In this document: positions 22,712 to 33,429 of the stretch, one piece after another
Layout of the letters: each line of letters begins with the position of its first letter
How positions within the stretch are numbered: position 1 is the first letter of the stretch
Assembly: GCF_004210375.1 (NCBI RefSeq)
Contig: NC_134829.1
Coordinates: 59,016,107 to 59,080,106 of the forward strand
DNA from: Tachypleus tridentatus
Lineage: Eukaryota > Arthropoda > Merostomata > Xiphosura > Limulidae
Direction of reading: 5' to 3'
DNA length: 64,000 nucleotides
Notes under the pieces: generated by a model
Databases searched by the model: none
The model's input: the letters and a program-made list of their open reading frames with translations, nothing else
What the model was told of the DNA's origin: nothing
Translations under genes and position numbers: made by a program

Positions 22712-23613
22712 CGATGTCTGTTCAAAAAATACGCGAACTGTTTGAATTGCGCGGCTCCAGATGGTTCCAGAGGAATCCGCTTGGTGTCTCTAGGTTTGCA
22801 CAGATCAGCTGATTACGACGCCATTTCCGGATTGTAGATATCTTCATTTGTGTATTAGCTACGCGGTTTTAAGTGAAGTGCGATTTTTTCGTTTGGCGGA
22901 TTTCAGAATGAATGACCTGAAAGAGAAACGACTTGCTGTGAAATTTTGTGTTAAACTTGGAAAAATCTGCGACTGAAACTTTTGTTATGCTTAAAACGGC
23001 TTACGGTGATGTTGCTATGAAGCGTACGGCATGTTTCAAGTGGCATGAACGTTTTAAGAATGGTCGACAGTCCATTGAAGATGATGAGCGTCCTGGACGT
23101 CCTTCCACGTCAACTGACGACCCACACGTCGACAAAATCAACACCCTGGTGCGGACAAATCGACGTCTGACTGTCAGGGAGCTTGCTGAAGAGTGTGGGA
23201 TATCAGTTGGATCTTGTTACGAGATTTTGACCGAAAAATTGAAGATGCACCGCGTTGCTGCGAAATTTGTGCCTCAGAACTCGTAAGGTTTTGGCCAAAC
23301 ACTCGATCACTGTTCTTTCCCATCCCCCCTCCTCACCTGACTTTGCTCCTTGGGATTGTTTCTTGTTCCCCAAACTCAAAAGACCCTTGAAAGGAAGAAG
23401 ATTTGAGACGATTCGAGATTAAGGCAAATGCGACGAAGGAGCTGGAGGACATAACAAAAGAAGTACCAGGAGTGTTTCAACAAGTGGAAACACCGTTGGG
23501 ATAAGAGTGTGCGTTGGGGAGAAGAGTACTTTGAAGGGGTCCCAGACCTGTAACTTCTAAATAAAGTACATTTTGTTTTATGACGTCAGTCCGCGTATTT
23601 TGAACAGCCCTCG
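22712..23613 (+). mobile_element. mariner element, internally deleted, with TIRs and TA duplication
   Basis: The left end CGATGTCTGTTCAAAAAATA and the right end (reverse: CGAGGGCTGTTCAAAATACG) form terminal inverted repeats, flanked by TA on both sides. The transposase starts at 22,908 (MNDLKEKRLAVKFCVKLGK), shifts frame at an A-run, then continues ATETFVMLKTAYGD, CFKWHERFKNGRQSIEDDE and the second HTH RRLTVRELAEECGISVGSCY. After FVPQ it jumps, with frame loss, to the C-terminal HPP..PD.APWDCFLFPKLK. The region with the first two catalytic Asp residues is therefore deleted. At about 0.9 kb it is shorter than the usual 1.3 kb and cannot be autonomous. It lies in the intron between the CRD and transmembrane exons. 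Confidence 0.85.
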
Positions 23614-23621
23614 TATCATTT

Positions 23622-23692
23622 CAAAATGAGGAACGGCTAACGCTGAAAGCCCTCGTTCAGCTATCCGCGAAATTGAAAAAGAAACAAAACAT
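23622..23692 (+). repeat. SINE tail fragment beside mariner
   Basis: GGAACGGCTAACGCTGAAAG..CCTCG and a CGCGAAATTGAAAAAGAAAC tail resemble the SINE 3' end only. Its 5' part is not on the other side of the mariner insertion. Confidence 0.5.
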
Positions 23693-24589
23693 TATTACTA
23701 AAAGACCTAAAGATATTTAACTAAAACAGTGTATGTCCCAAAACATAAATTAAATCTATGTTTAATATGTTTATTTTGTGTTCATAATGTCGTTTTGTAA
23801 TAAAATACAATAATTTGTTCAAATGCAAAACAAATGTTTTAATATAAGTTTATAATAACATTGGATTATCAAAACGTTAGCAGTGTCTCATGAGTTCTCA
23901 ATAAAACTATTCAAAACAATTGTTACCAAGTAAACGAAAAACTTCATGAGCAGTGACGTACGACGTTCAGTGTTTGTGGTCAAAATGGTATCCTTATTTC
24001 TCTGGGAAATTTAGAGTAAAGAGAAATTTGTAAAATTACTGTTTTAATAGTGTTGTAAAGACGCAGAAACTACCATTCAGTGGATGGGATTCGATAGTAA
24101 AATATAATTATGCACCATAATAAGTGAAGTAGTTAATTATAAAACTTAACACAGTGAGCGAATACCGATTAAACAAACTGACTTTATTAAGTAGTCAATG
24201 GAAAGACAGTTTGTTTAATTTGTGTTATTCGTCTTTACAGTTTTAATGAATCGAAGTTAATTTAACTAACTGTATCATACTGAATTGAAAAATATGTCAA
24301 TTATCGTAAAGAAAATGTCGAGATTTTTCTTATACAGTGTGATCACGTGTGTTTGGAAGGGAAAGCCAGTAGGGTTCTTGATATATTGTCTAATAATGTA
24401 AATATGTTGGAAAACTTAGCTGATTTCCCGTTATATAACTATATAGTTGTTGTTATTATATAAATGTACCATTTGTCTACCAGTAAGGAGCTCAAATAAT
24501 ATAACAGGCGTCATTTTTCTTTGCTAATTATCTGTTTAACGTGTAAAGAAAAAATGTATATATACAGTTGTCAAATTGTAAAGGTTGTT

Positions 24590-24853
24590 ATCAGTGCTTA
24601 ATATGAAAATATATTATAAATGTAAGAAATTTCATATTTATTCAATTGAAATTTTAATATGTTAATGAAGATTATTGTTGAACTTAAAGAATTATACACA
24701 TTACTATTATTGTTAACTTACATTTGAAGTTTTATTTTTCGGTTTTACGTAATCGGTAGAGTACGTAAACTGATTTTAAATACGACTCTCTGTCTTAAGA
24801 TCGAATTGAAGTGGTTTCGAAGGCTACGCTCCACTTGACTTCAAAATCTACAG
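24590..24853 (+). repeat. Diverged copy of an R-block segment, ending at the transmembrane exon
   Basis: Aligns, with substitutions and small gaps, to RB 35,985-36,232 (and R0 1-91): shared AATACGACTCTC.CTCTTAAG, GAAGTGGTT and TTCAAAA.CT.CAG. Similarity stops at the CAG that is the acceptor of the transmembrane exon. Confidence 0.65.
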
Positions 24854-24908
24854 TTCCAAAATGTGCTTGGCGGACAGCACTCATTTTGATGTGTCTTACT
24901 GCTTTGTG
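24854..24908 (+). CDS. Ig-CRD receptor (segment A), exon 4: transmembrane segment, first part
   Basis: A 55-bp exon, acceptor AATCTACAG, donor GTAAGT (consensus), phase 1 in and phase 2 out. It encodes PKCAWRTALILMCLTAL; the split codons join cleanly to both neighbours. Together with the next exon it makes a hydrophobic run of about 20 residues (TALILMCLTAL-C-VLCVFYAW) followed at once by KYKPREER, a stop-transfer charge pattern. That is the topology expected after an extracellular cysteine-rich domain: outside N-terminus, inside C-terminus. Confidence 0.65.
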
Positions 24909-25032
24909 GTAAGTTACGACTGCAAGTTTTAACTGTGACGCATTATCCATAGCTTATTTAATTACAATATGTATTTTAATGGACTTGAAACACGTGATTG
25001 TTATTTATTTATTTTCTGTAATGATCATGCAG

Positions 25033-25354
25033 CGTACTTTGTGTTTTCTACGCCTGGAAATATAAACCTCGGGAAGAACGGAATGTTTTGAAAAACCGTG
25101 TCGAACACAAACAGCCTGGTGCTGAAAAGATAACCACTGATGAATTGGATATATTGGAGGCTATGCCACTGATCCCTGAATGTGAGAAGAAGGTCTCTGC
25201 AAAGAATGTTAAGAAGACAAAAACTAATATACCAAGAAAGCAAAAAGTGACCAAACGAACAACCCTGGAGACGATATATGAAAACGACCTAGGAGAAAGG
25301 AATACATTGGTTCGAAATTCAATTAAGTTCTTATTCATCTTACGTTATAATTAA
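25033..25354 (+). CDS. Ig-CRD receptor (segment A), exon 5: end of transmembrane helix and basic cytoplasmic tail
   Basis: After acceptor GATCATGCAG the frame required by exon 4 reads VLCVFYAWKYKPREERNVL, then EHKQPGAEKITTDELDILEA, a lysine-rich stretch (KKVSAKNVKKTKTNIPRKQK) and TTLETIYENDLGERN. It is open to TAA at 25,352-25,354. YEND fits the pYxN pattern bound by Grb2-type SH2 domains (inference only). If spliced further, the only phase-0 donor is a weak GTTCGA after AATACATTG (25,310), leading to 26,737. Otherwise the protein ends here. No known tail family recognised. Confidence 0.55.
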
Positions 25355-26186
25355 TATTTGATGCAAGTAAATTCACATTTTTACAGTTAAAAAAAATACG
25401 TTCAGAGAATCTTTAATATTCAGAGTCGTTTGAATGCGTGCAATTTTTTTCTTCAAAATAGACTTATACATGTTTGATACCATTGAGGTCTAATAAGTCT
25501 ATATGCTAGTTAAATTGATGAATCACCTCTTCTTCAATCTTAGTACATGTTGGAAGACAATTACCATCCATTAAACTGAAGCCAGAGCCAATCGTAACAA
25601 TATATGATTGTGTAAGAAGTTCGCATTACCTTTACTGATGTCCACAGCATTAGTAACATCTGTAAAACATAAAGATCAGAATGCCCTTTCGTGATTTATC
25701 ATTCACATACATACTACCCCTACTGATAATAAAAGCGAATTCTTTTGTACATTAGTGGCACCATAATATATCATTTCCGCTCATATTGCTCACTTTATTT
25801 CGTTGTTACACATAATCGGTATATGACGGTAACCTGCTTTAAATGTGGATTGGGACCTTCTTAGCCAAGTACCAGTGTATTTATGCCATTTTGTTGCAAG
25901 TGGTTCTACTATATCTTGTTAATGACGCTTTGAGACATTTTACAACAGTTTTTTTCTTCTTTTACTGTCAGCCAACTTTCATTGGTCTGAAAGACATTTA
26001 GTGAAATATCCAGTTCTCTTTTTTTGGACTTTACTAAGATTATTGATTGTTTTAAAACGCAATAAGGTGCGTGATTTATTCCAAAGTATCAAAAAAATAA
26101 TACAGTTTGAAAACTGTTTCTCTGTGTAACATAAGTTATGTGACCAGTCGTTTGAAGTTCAGATCGCATAACTTTTCATGTTTAAT

Positions 26187-26450
26187 TTATATAACAACAA
26201 ATTGAGTAGAACACTTGACATTTAATTATAACCGTACTTTCATCTTGTCTAATTATATAACAACAAATTGAGTAGAAGACTTAACATTTAATTATAACCG
26301 TACTTTCATCTTGTCTAATTATATAACAATAAATTGAGTGGAACACTTGACATTTAATTGTAACCGTACTTTCATCTTGTCTAGTTATATAACAATAAAT
26401 TGAGTGGAACACTTGACATTTAATTATAACCGTACTTTCATCTTGTCTAG
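26187..26450. repeat. Tandem repeat, four 66-bp units
   Basis: Units start TTATATAACAACAAATTGAG at 26,187, 26,253, 26,319 and 26,385, each ending CATCTTGTCTA. The units differ at only a few positions. It lies between the two putative tail exons. Confidence 0.9.
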
Positions 26451-26736
26451 ACAATAATATAAACAATCTAGTTATCCTTTGTGAACGTGTAAAATATAAA
26501 TGGAAAACAGTATTTAAGCTATTGTCTGCTGAATATCATTCTTTATTCACTGCGTGAAACAATGTTTGAAATAGTTTTTCTAGTTTCCAGAAAACATTTA
26601 TGAGATAACTGAAACCAATTTCATAATTTATAATTTTTATAGAAACATTTATTTGGTTTTATACATGTTATAGTAAAATTATTGCTCAAAATTTGAGTGT
26701 TGCACCACTAAATATAACTATATTCTACATCTTCAG

Positions 26737-26946
26737 ACAGAAACACCAGCGTCAAAACAAGGAAAAGCTATTAAAGAATATATCCAGCGACCTCTGTTTC
26801 CTAGAAATGTGAATAATTACGATGAACTTATTATCGTTAAACCAAAGAGTAAACAAGGACATCGAAAAAAAAAGGTTGTTATTCTCATTGAAAATTCTGA
26901 CAGCCAAGATACGTTTATCATTGGAAAAGTTCGGAAACCAATCTGA
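26737..26946 (+). CDS. Candidate terminal exon of the Ig-CRD receptor or of a neighbouring gene
   Basis: Following TACATCTTCAG, 69 codons run to a TGA at 26,944. Readable parts: TETPASKQGKAIKEYIQRPL, NNYDELIIVKPKSKQGHRKK, VVILIENSDSQDTF, IIGKVRKPI. It is rich in Lys and hydrophilic, suiting a cytoplasmic C-terminus. YDEL fits YxxL/Yxx-phi (endocytic or half-ITAM-like; inference). There is an in-frame stop upstream of the acceptor, so translation would depend on splicing. Phase 0 matches only a weak donor in exon 5, hence the modest confidence in the link. Confidence 0.45.
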   Translation, partial: TETPASKQGKAIKEYIQRPLFPRNVNNYDELIIVKPKSKQGHRKKKVVILIENSDSQDTFIIGKVRKPI

Positions 26947-27885
26947 TTTTTCTTCAAAACTGAGAAATAGAATTAATTAACGAATTTATAAAACAGCCAT
27001 TGTTAATATGTTCACTCTAGAGTTAAGAGAAATCAAGATGGCTTTTATCTCCGCACTATACAGTTACACTAATGGGATTGATACTCACAAAATTGCACAA
27101 AATTTTTAAATTCTCCATTATTGATATTATTGGTTTAGCAGAAACTTACATAGTAATTTAGCTATTTACATTGATGTAAATTACTTATTACAATATAAAA
27201 TGTTAAAACTTGTTTATAATATTAAATCAAAAGTAACGAAATGTTTGTATACATATTTTTCGCCCATTTAAATGTAACAGCTATTATACATTAAATGCTA
27301 ATTTCGGTAATAATTGTGTGTTTGTTTATATTGTTTGTAATATAGCTCTAAGTATATTGACTGTAATAATATAGTCCAGCAATTCACAGTTGTTACACTG
27401 AGATTTACATGCGACATTTTTTACTGAAACGTATGATCTACATAAACTTCTTCAATTTCTACGTTTAATGTGTTTGACATAGTTGATTACTTCGCTCAAG
27501 CCACGTATTGGTTCTTCAGTTATTACACATTGATAATTTTCTTGTGCTTTGTCTACATGTTGAATTACGTATTAATTATACAACATTTTCAGTAGAATTG
27601 TTGTGATATGCCTATGACATATTCTGTTCTTATCTTACAGTTTATATTTATCGTTTTCAAATGGTACTCAGTGATTAACGTGTAACACTTTTAAGATATA
27701 ATTTACATGCACCATTTTCGGTTATTAAAGAATTATTGACATGTGTCATCTTTCAGAGTGACGTGTAGCTGTTAGAGGTTGCGTCACACTGATTGTTACA
27801 GTTTATGCCTGAGATCAATAAACTAAAAGTTGAAATACATTTTTACTTTGTGTCCATCAGATATGCTAGAACTCTAAATAAATCT

Positions 27886-28110
27886 TTAAAGCTTAACTGA
27901 CTCTCGACCATAGTTAACTAGTTCACGTGTTTCACGTGCATGTACAGCGTGTCCTCTGCACAAGACTCTTTCCATCATCTGATAATGAATGAATGAATGT
28001 CGTCGGTGTTTGGGTACATACCCTGGAGGGTCAGGTTCTCTAAGACTTCCTCCAACATCTGATAACATGGATACATGTTTTGTTTTTTGAAAAGGACGCC
28101 AGTCTCCCAT
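27886..28110 (-). CDS. Doubtful ORF, 74 aa, unknown
   Basis: Minus-strand ORF MGDWRPFQKTKHV...PDPPGYVPKHRRHSFIHYQM...ARETRELVNYG. Its composition (Pro, His, Arg, Tyr) is less AT-driven than surrounding random ORFs, and the local GC is higher. The frame stays open some way upstream of the Met (a DFENTTFQ-like reading), so it may be one exon or a retroposed piece. No family recognised. Confidence 0.3.
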   Translation of the reverse strand: MGDWRPFQKTKHVSMLSDVGGSLREPDPPGYVPKHRRHSFIHYQMMERVLCRGHAVHARETRELVNYGRESVKL

Positions 28111-28871
28111 TGGAAGGTCGTGTTTTCAAAATCAAAGTTTCCGTTAGATTATTGTTGATTTGGCGCATCTTAAATGTCGATCAAAATGTAAACAGGCAAC
28201 TATGCTTTCAATCTGTTTTACAACTGAGCAACATTCTTGGAGTGTAAGTTAATAATCAACTAGAATTTTCTTATCATCAGTTTTACTATCATCAAATTCA
28301 ATACACGTGCTCTGCCTGTAACTTTGTTGTTGCTCTAGTGGCTGGAGTCGAAGATATTCTAATTTCGTGGCTGTTTGATCTTAATTAATTCTTCCTGACA
28401 AAAAATGTCGGACAAAAACTTAATACAATTCATCACACGATAAAACGAATATTTTATTAGTTTAAGAAAGAAATGTTAAAACTAAACCGTCATTTAACTT
28501 TTAAATCCGATGTAGAATATCCACAATCACGAAAACTTCAGATTTTTACTCTCTCATGAGCTACATTTTTTCAGAAAAACAATTTTCAACTAATAGCAGT
28601 ACTGATACATAGTGCAGAATAATTCTAATATTTTAACTACCAAAAACTGTCATCATGCTATTAAACATAGGAGGATAGATTCAGAAAATCAGATGTTTCA
28701 TTATAAAGTGGTTATTTCTAATAATTTTCATATTTGATTAAATATTAAGTTCACTATTTTTAAGATAATTGTTAGGAATATTGGACAAATCTAATAACGG
28801 TAAAAGAGGGAGCTTCTATTTTATTGATCAACTGCCTGATCAGAAAATGTCAGTTGATAAATAATTTTTGT

Positions 28872-29098
28872 TTGAATTTCGCGCTAAGCTATACGAGTGC
28901 TATTTCCGCTAGCTGTCTTTAATATAGCAGTTAAAGACCCACCGACGATTGTAGGACTACTAGTTTAAAAATAAATAGTGGTATTTAACATGACTTTATG
29001 ACTTCCCCTACCGACGAAAGGGCGAGTATGTGTGACGTCGATTCGACCACATTACCCTCAGATAATAGAACGAGCGTCCGAACCACCTAGCCAATTAA
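28872..29098 (-). repeat. Degenerate SINE
   Basis: On the minus strand it shows the head remnant (CCACCTAGCC reversed), GAAAGGGCGAGTATGTGTGACGTCG and the GAATTTCGCGCTAAGCTA tail, but the core is strongly diverged. Confidence 0.6.
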
Positions 29099-30542
29099 TA
29101 AATTATGAACATTTTGAAAAATGTCTTCAAATTTATAATACAAAAATATATTTTTGTATTTACAATAAAATTAAGTAATCCACTTTCGTACAAACGTTTA
29201 TCATTTATACTTAAATAATTAGGTTGCTCCCTTACATTCAGTCAAAACGTAATCATATTCAAATAATGGCGTATTCCACTTACCTTGAACAAAATTAACT
29301 TCCTATTATGCTTCAAAATTTGAATTGTATTTTATTTATTATATTTTTGACTTGTACAGTTATCAAAATTAAATTCAATAAAGCTTCTTTGTTTTGTATT
29401 TCATATGATTATTTTTCTTTTATATTATATTTTGCACGTCTAGTTATATCAAAGACTATTGACGAAGAATAACGTTAATAAGTTTCAGATATTTCAAGTA
29501 CTAATTTATTCTAATACTCGAGTCATCATTCAAAAGTATCATCTAAACTATTCGGTACAGGCTATAAATACATCTAGGTATTTATGTACACTATATAATA
29601 TATTGTAGAACAATATTTTTCATAATGAAAATAAGAAATTAAACAAGAAATTCTTAGAAATAAAGTTTTCTCCCATTTTATTTTTCTTTACCTTAGGTAC
29701 TTTTTCTCATTTCTCCACAAATGTATAATTCACAGTAGACAAAAATATCAAGGTTAACAGAATGTTCTCGCGCTTTCGTAAAGTACATTTTTTTAGTTTA
29801 TTGACACAAAATCGGAGTTCGATTATTTAATCTATCGTTTCTTTATTCACTGAGAGAGCACGTCCTGGTGTTAGCGTACCTGGAGGGTATTTTATTCGCA
29901 TCCCGCTGTTAAAAAATTTCTCTCGCACTTTAGGAAAATGGATTCGCTACAAGAGGTACAGTAACATTCTAATATTTGTAAAACAGTTGACAATGAATAC
30001 CTTTTTCTAACTGTCTTTTCTCTAGTTCAAAATACAAAACTTCTGAACTCACAAAGTACTTGCTCATCTTTTCGCTAAAATTGTGAAACAAACAAAAACA
30101 CCTTCACTTCGTTTTTATGAGCGTAAAAACACACACCTAAGATTATTTATTATACTTTTCGTGATGACACCTTTGTATTTTATGTTTCATCAATCACTTC
30201 AAAAAGAAACATTCAAGGTTATTTCACCTGATTTATAAGAGAGCTTCTCTTTTCATTAAGCACGTTTTTCATAAACTAAATTATGACGCGATATAATTTA
30301 GGAGTGTCTTTGAGATCTTATGAACATGATAATCCATGTTAAAAACTGTGCCTAACAATTCATTCTGCACATTAAGCTCTAATCTAACTGTAATTAATAT
30401 ACTCACAAACGTAAATAACAATAAATATCTATTTTCCTTAACTCCTTCAGCACCTTTATTTTGTACAATGTGTAAGCAAAGTTCATCGTTTTTCTATCAT
30501 CTTAATGACGAGAAACGCCACTTGTAGATAAAATATATACAC

Positions 30543-31983
30543 TGCTAGCCAAAATCTTAAGGCCAATGAACATAAAGAAAAAATATGCATTTTGCGTTGT
30601 TAGACTGAACCACTTATTTGAGTAGAGCTTCGAAAGATGGAAATAAGAAAAGGAAAAAAAAAACAAATTTTTAGCATTTAGTAGGGAAAATGTGAATACT
30701 ATGAAAAAAGCCTAAATACTGTCTGGTCAAATGTTTGAGACCATACCAAAAAGAAGTCCTAAACAGAACAGGAAATGCCCAATAAAGAGGTCTCAGTAGT
30801 GAGTTGCACGGCTGTCATTGCGAATAACTTCAAACATTCGCTTTGGTATGATTGACAGAAACGTTTGCAGAAGACTGACTGGAATGTTATTCCAAGTGGT
30901 GAAGATGGCTTTATGAAGATTATGCACTGTTTGAAATTGACGTCCATTTCTATAGACTTCCTTTGCCATACACCCCAAGTATTTTCAGTGGGGTTTTGAC
31001 GAACACGCTGAATGGTCCAAAAGAAACGTGTTATTCTCCATGAAAAAGTCCTTTGTCCTGCGGGTATTGTGGATTTCAACGTTGTCCTGCTGAAAGATCC
31101 AGTGATTTCATACAAGCGAGGGTATTCAGTCAATAAGGATGACTGCCAATATCGCCAGCTGCTGTTTGACGCCCTTGTATAACCTGAAGCTCCATTGTTT
31201 CATGGAAGAAGAAAGCACTCCAGATCATGATGGAAGCTCCTTCACTGTGTCGTGTAGAAAATGTCTTCGGTGGGATATCCTTGTTGTCCAATGACGTTTG
31301 AAGCCATCTGGACCATCCAGGTTATTTTTTTTCTCCTTAGGGAACAAAACCTTTGTTCACTTTTCTACGTCTCATGTTTGGTGCTTTTCAGCAAAGTTTA
31401 AAAGAGCTGTTTTGTGGTGTGGAAGGAGGCGTGTCCTTTGAACACGTTTACGTTTTCTGAAGTCTTTCTCTTGTAAATGCCGTCTTATTGTTTTTGAGCT
31501 GCATTCAGCGTCCGATAGTGCCTTAATCTGGTTCTACGATTGGCTGGTATTGTCTTGCCGGACGACCTGTCGAATCCTACTGCTCAACGTTTCCAAAATT
31601 TTTTTTGGTCGACCGCTTGAAATTCTCGTTCCGGTCAAGGTCTTTTAAGATATTTGCAACAGTAGTTTTACTACGTTCAATCTCACCAGCAATGGCACGT
31701 TGAGAGAGACCTTGCTTTAGCAGCTTGACAATTCTGCCACTTTCACACTACGACAAGTTTTCAGCCTTTGCCATATATTTTCCTCAATGTTCTATAGGAG
31801 ATGTCAGTGAAAGATGTTGAGAACGCTAATTCTTGAACGCAAATGATTAAATTTCGTTACGTGTTCACCTATTAACGCTTCGTTTGAGTATGGTAATAAA
31901 GTTGTGTTTTTTATTTTCCCTTTTATTATTTTCATCTTTCGAAGCTATTCTCAAATGAGTGGTTGAGTCTAAAAACAGAACAC
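30543..31983 (-). mobile_element. Tc1-like transposon remnant in RB
   Basis: Same element and truncation as at 13,206, here with left end CACTGCTAGCCAAAATCTTAAGGCC. Minus-strand fragments include the RKSIEMDVNFKQC C-terminal stretch and the HTH. The acidic NP.EN.WG motif region is frameshifted. Non-functional. Confidence 0.8.
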
Positions 31984-32340
31984 AAAAAATCACCTTCACA
32001 CCTTTTCGAACACTTCAAATCAAATAAAAAGAAAATAACCATAAAAAACACCCAATTACTAAACAAAAAAATCAACATAAACAAACTCAAAATCAAAGAA
32101 GCATTACTTATACAACAACTCAAGCCCAAAATAAACATCAAACATCTGAGCACGCCCTCTACATTCCTTTTCTCAATTACACAACCCTCTTCAAACATGT
32201 GGTCAGCTATCAGTCACTTACCTCTTTCTTTCTTTGTGAGCTTGACGACGATCGAAGAAGGTCGAAACGTTGTTCGTTTCTCTTCTTAAAAGTTTTCGTA
32301 ACACATACAAGCAGTTTTTAAATATATACATTTTTCCATC
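31984..32340 (+). mobile_element. Penelope-like element 3' fragment in RB
   Basis: Best-preserved copy: the plus-strand ORF 31,963-32,289 stays open through NKLKIKEALLIQQLKPKINI. It ends near GAAGGTCGAAACGTTG, the hammerhead-like core at 32,241-32,268. The GIY-YIG signature itself lies upstream and is missing. Confidence 0.55.
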
Positions 32341-33174
32341 AGATCATTTCTATTAATCATTTCATCTGTGATTATTAAAAATTTAGTAACAATTATTTGG
32401 TGCTTGTTAAAAACAAAACAGATCTGATTATCCGTTTCACAGATATTTCTGTGTTCATCGTGTTTTATATGTTTTTACAGCAGTTTCTTAACTTTGTATT
32501 TGTGATTAAGATTAGAAAAAAAGGATTGGTACAGTTTTCCATGATGATAATCGCTTCCTGTAGGCGGACTGTTGGTGTGACTTTTAAACATAACAACATT
32601 TACGAGTTTAAAAACACCTGATAGCAACAAATATTTTTAAATCTTCCATATTAAAAAAAGTTGTATCCATCTTAATACAAAAAAAAAACAGTTTTCCTTC
32701 CTTGTTATAACCACGGCAGCCTGAGTCACCTAGCAGGAAACATACAGAGCAATGGACTAATAAAATGGACAATTTTGTCAAAGAGTTGACATTGATGGTG
32801 TCTGTTTGCAATATAACACATTCACACAGCTGAATAGGGCAGATATCCATTGGCATCTTATGGGTTTTTCTTTACTATTTTCGAAAGAGCTGATATCCTA
32901 CAAAGCTATGTGTAGCAAGGGATGTAAGACCTGTGGGTATCAAATAATATTACTCTTTCCGGAGGTGTTCAGATTCGTATGCTGGAGTCATGTATATATT
33001 TGTATGGCTCTTATAATTGTGGTAAACTTTATACCCACAACTCATAAAACACCCACAGATAAAGTATTTATACATCTTTGTAAAACAGATACGATCCGGC
33101 AGACACCTAGAGATTTTTGGAAGAAAACAGTAGCGTATTTTGGAAAGCACTTAGTTTTCTGTTGAATTTTTTTA

Positions 33175-33427
33175 AAATTTCGCTCAAAACTGCTTAATTG
33201 TTATCTGCGATAGATGTCCCTAATTTTGCAGTGTAAGACTAGAAGAAAGGCAGCTAGTCATCACCACTTGCCGCCAACTCTTGGGTTACTCTTTTACCAA
33301 CATTTTACCAAGATTGACCGTCATACTATAACGGTCGCACGGCTGAAAGGTTGAGCATGTTTAGTGTCACCGGGATTCGAACCTCAGATAACGAGTCGAA
33401 CACCTTAACCCTCCTGGCCATGCCGGA
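33175..33427 (-). repeat. SINE, full length (RB)
   Basis: Minus-strand head ends GGCCATGCCGGATC on the plus strand and includes GGGATTCGAACC (B-box reverse). RC carries the same copy at 57,178. Confidence 0.85.
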
Positions 33428-33429
33428 TC

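Larger units (their letters stand above)
26947..29576. other. Mostly non-coding stretch
   Basis: AT-rich, with a degenerate SINE at 28.9 kb and one doubtful minus-strand ORF at 27.9 kb (listed separately). Otherwise no exon-like or repeat structure seen. Confidence 0.5.

Noticed and set aside
25088-25354. Independent small protein starting in this ORF
   Set aside because: There is no ATG at its start; the frame extends upstream to a splice acceptor and matches the phase of the transmembrane exon, so it is better read as a tail exon.
31963-32289. 108-codon ORF taken as a gene
   Set aside because: It overlaps the Penelope-like remnant and the end of a Tc1 inverted repeat. Its first residues come from the transposon end, so it is element debris.
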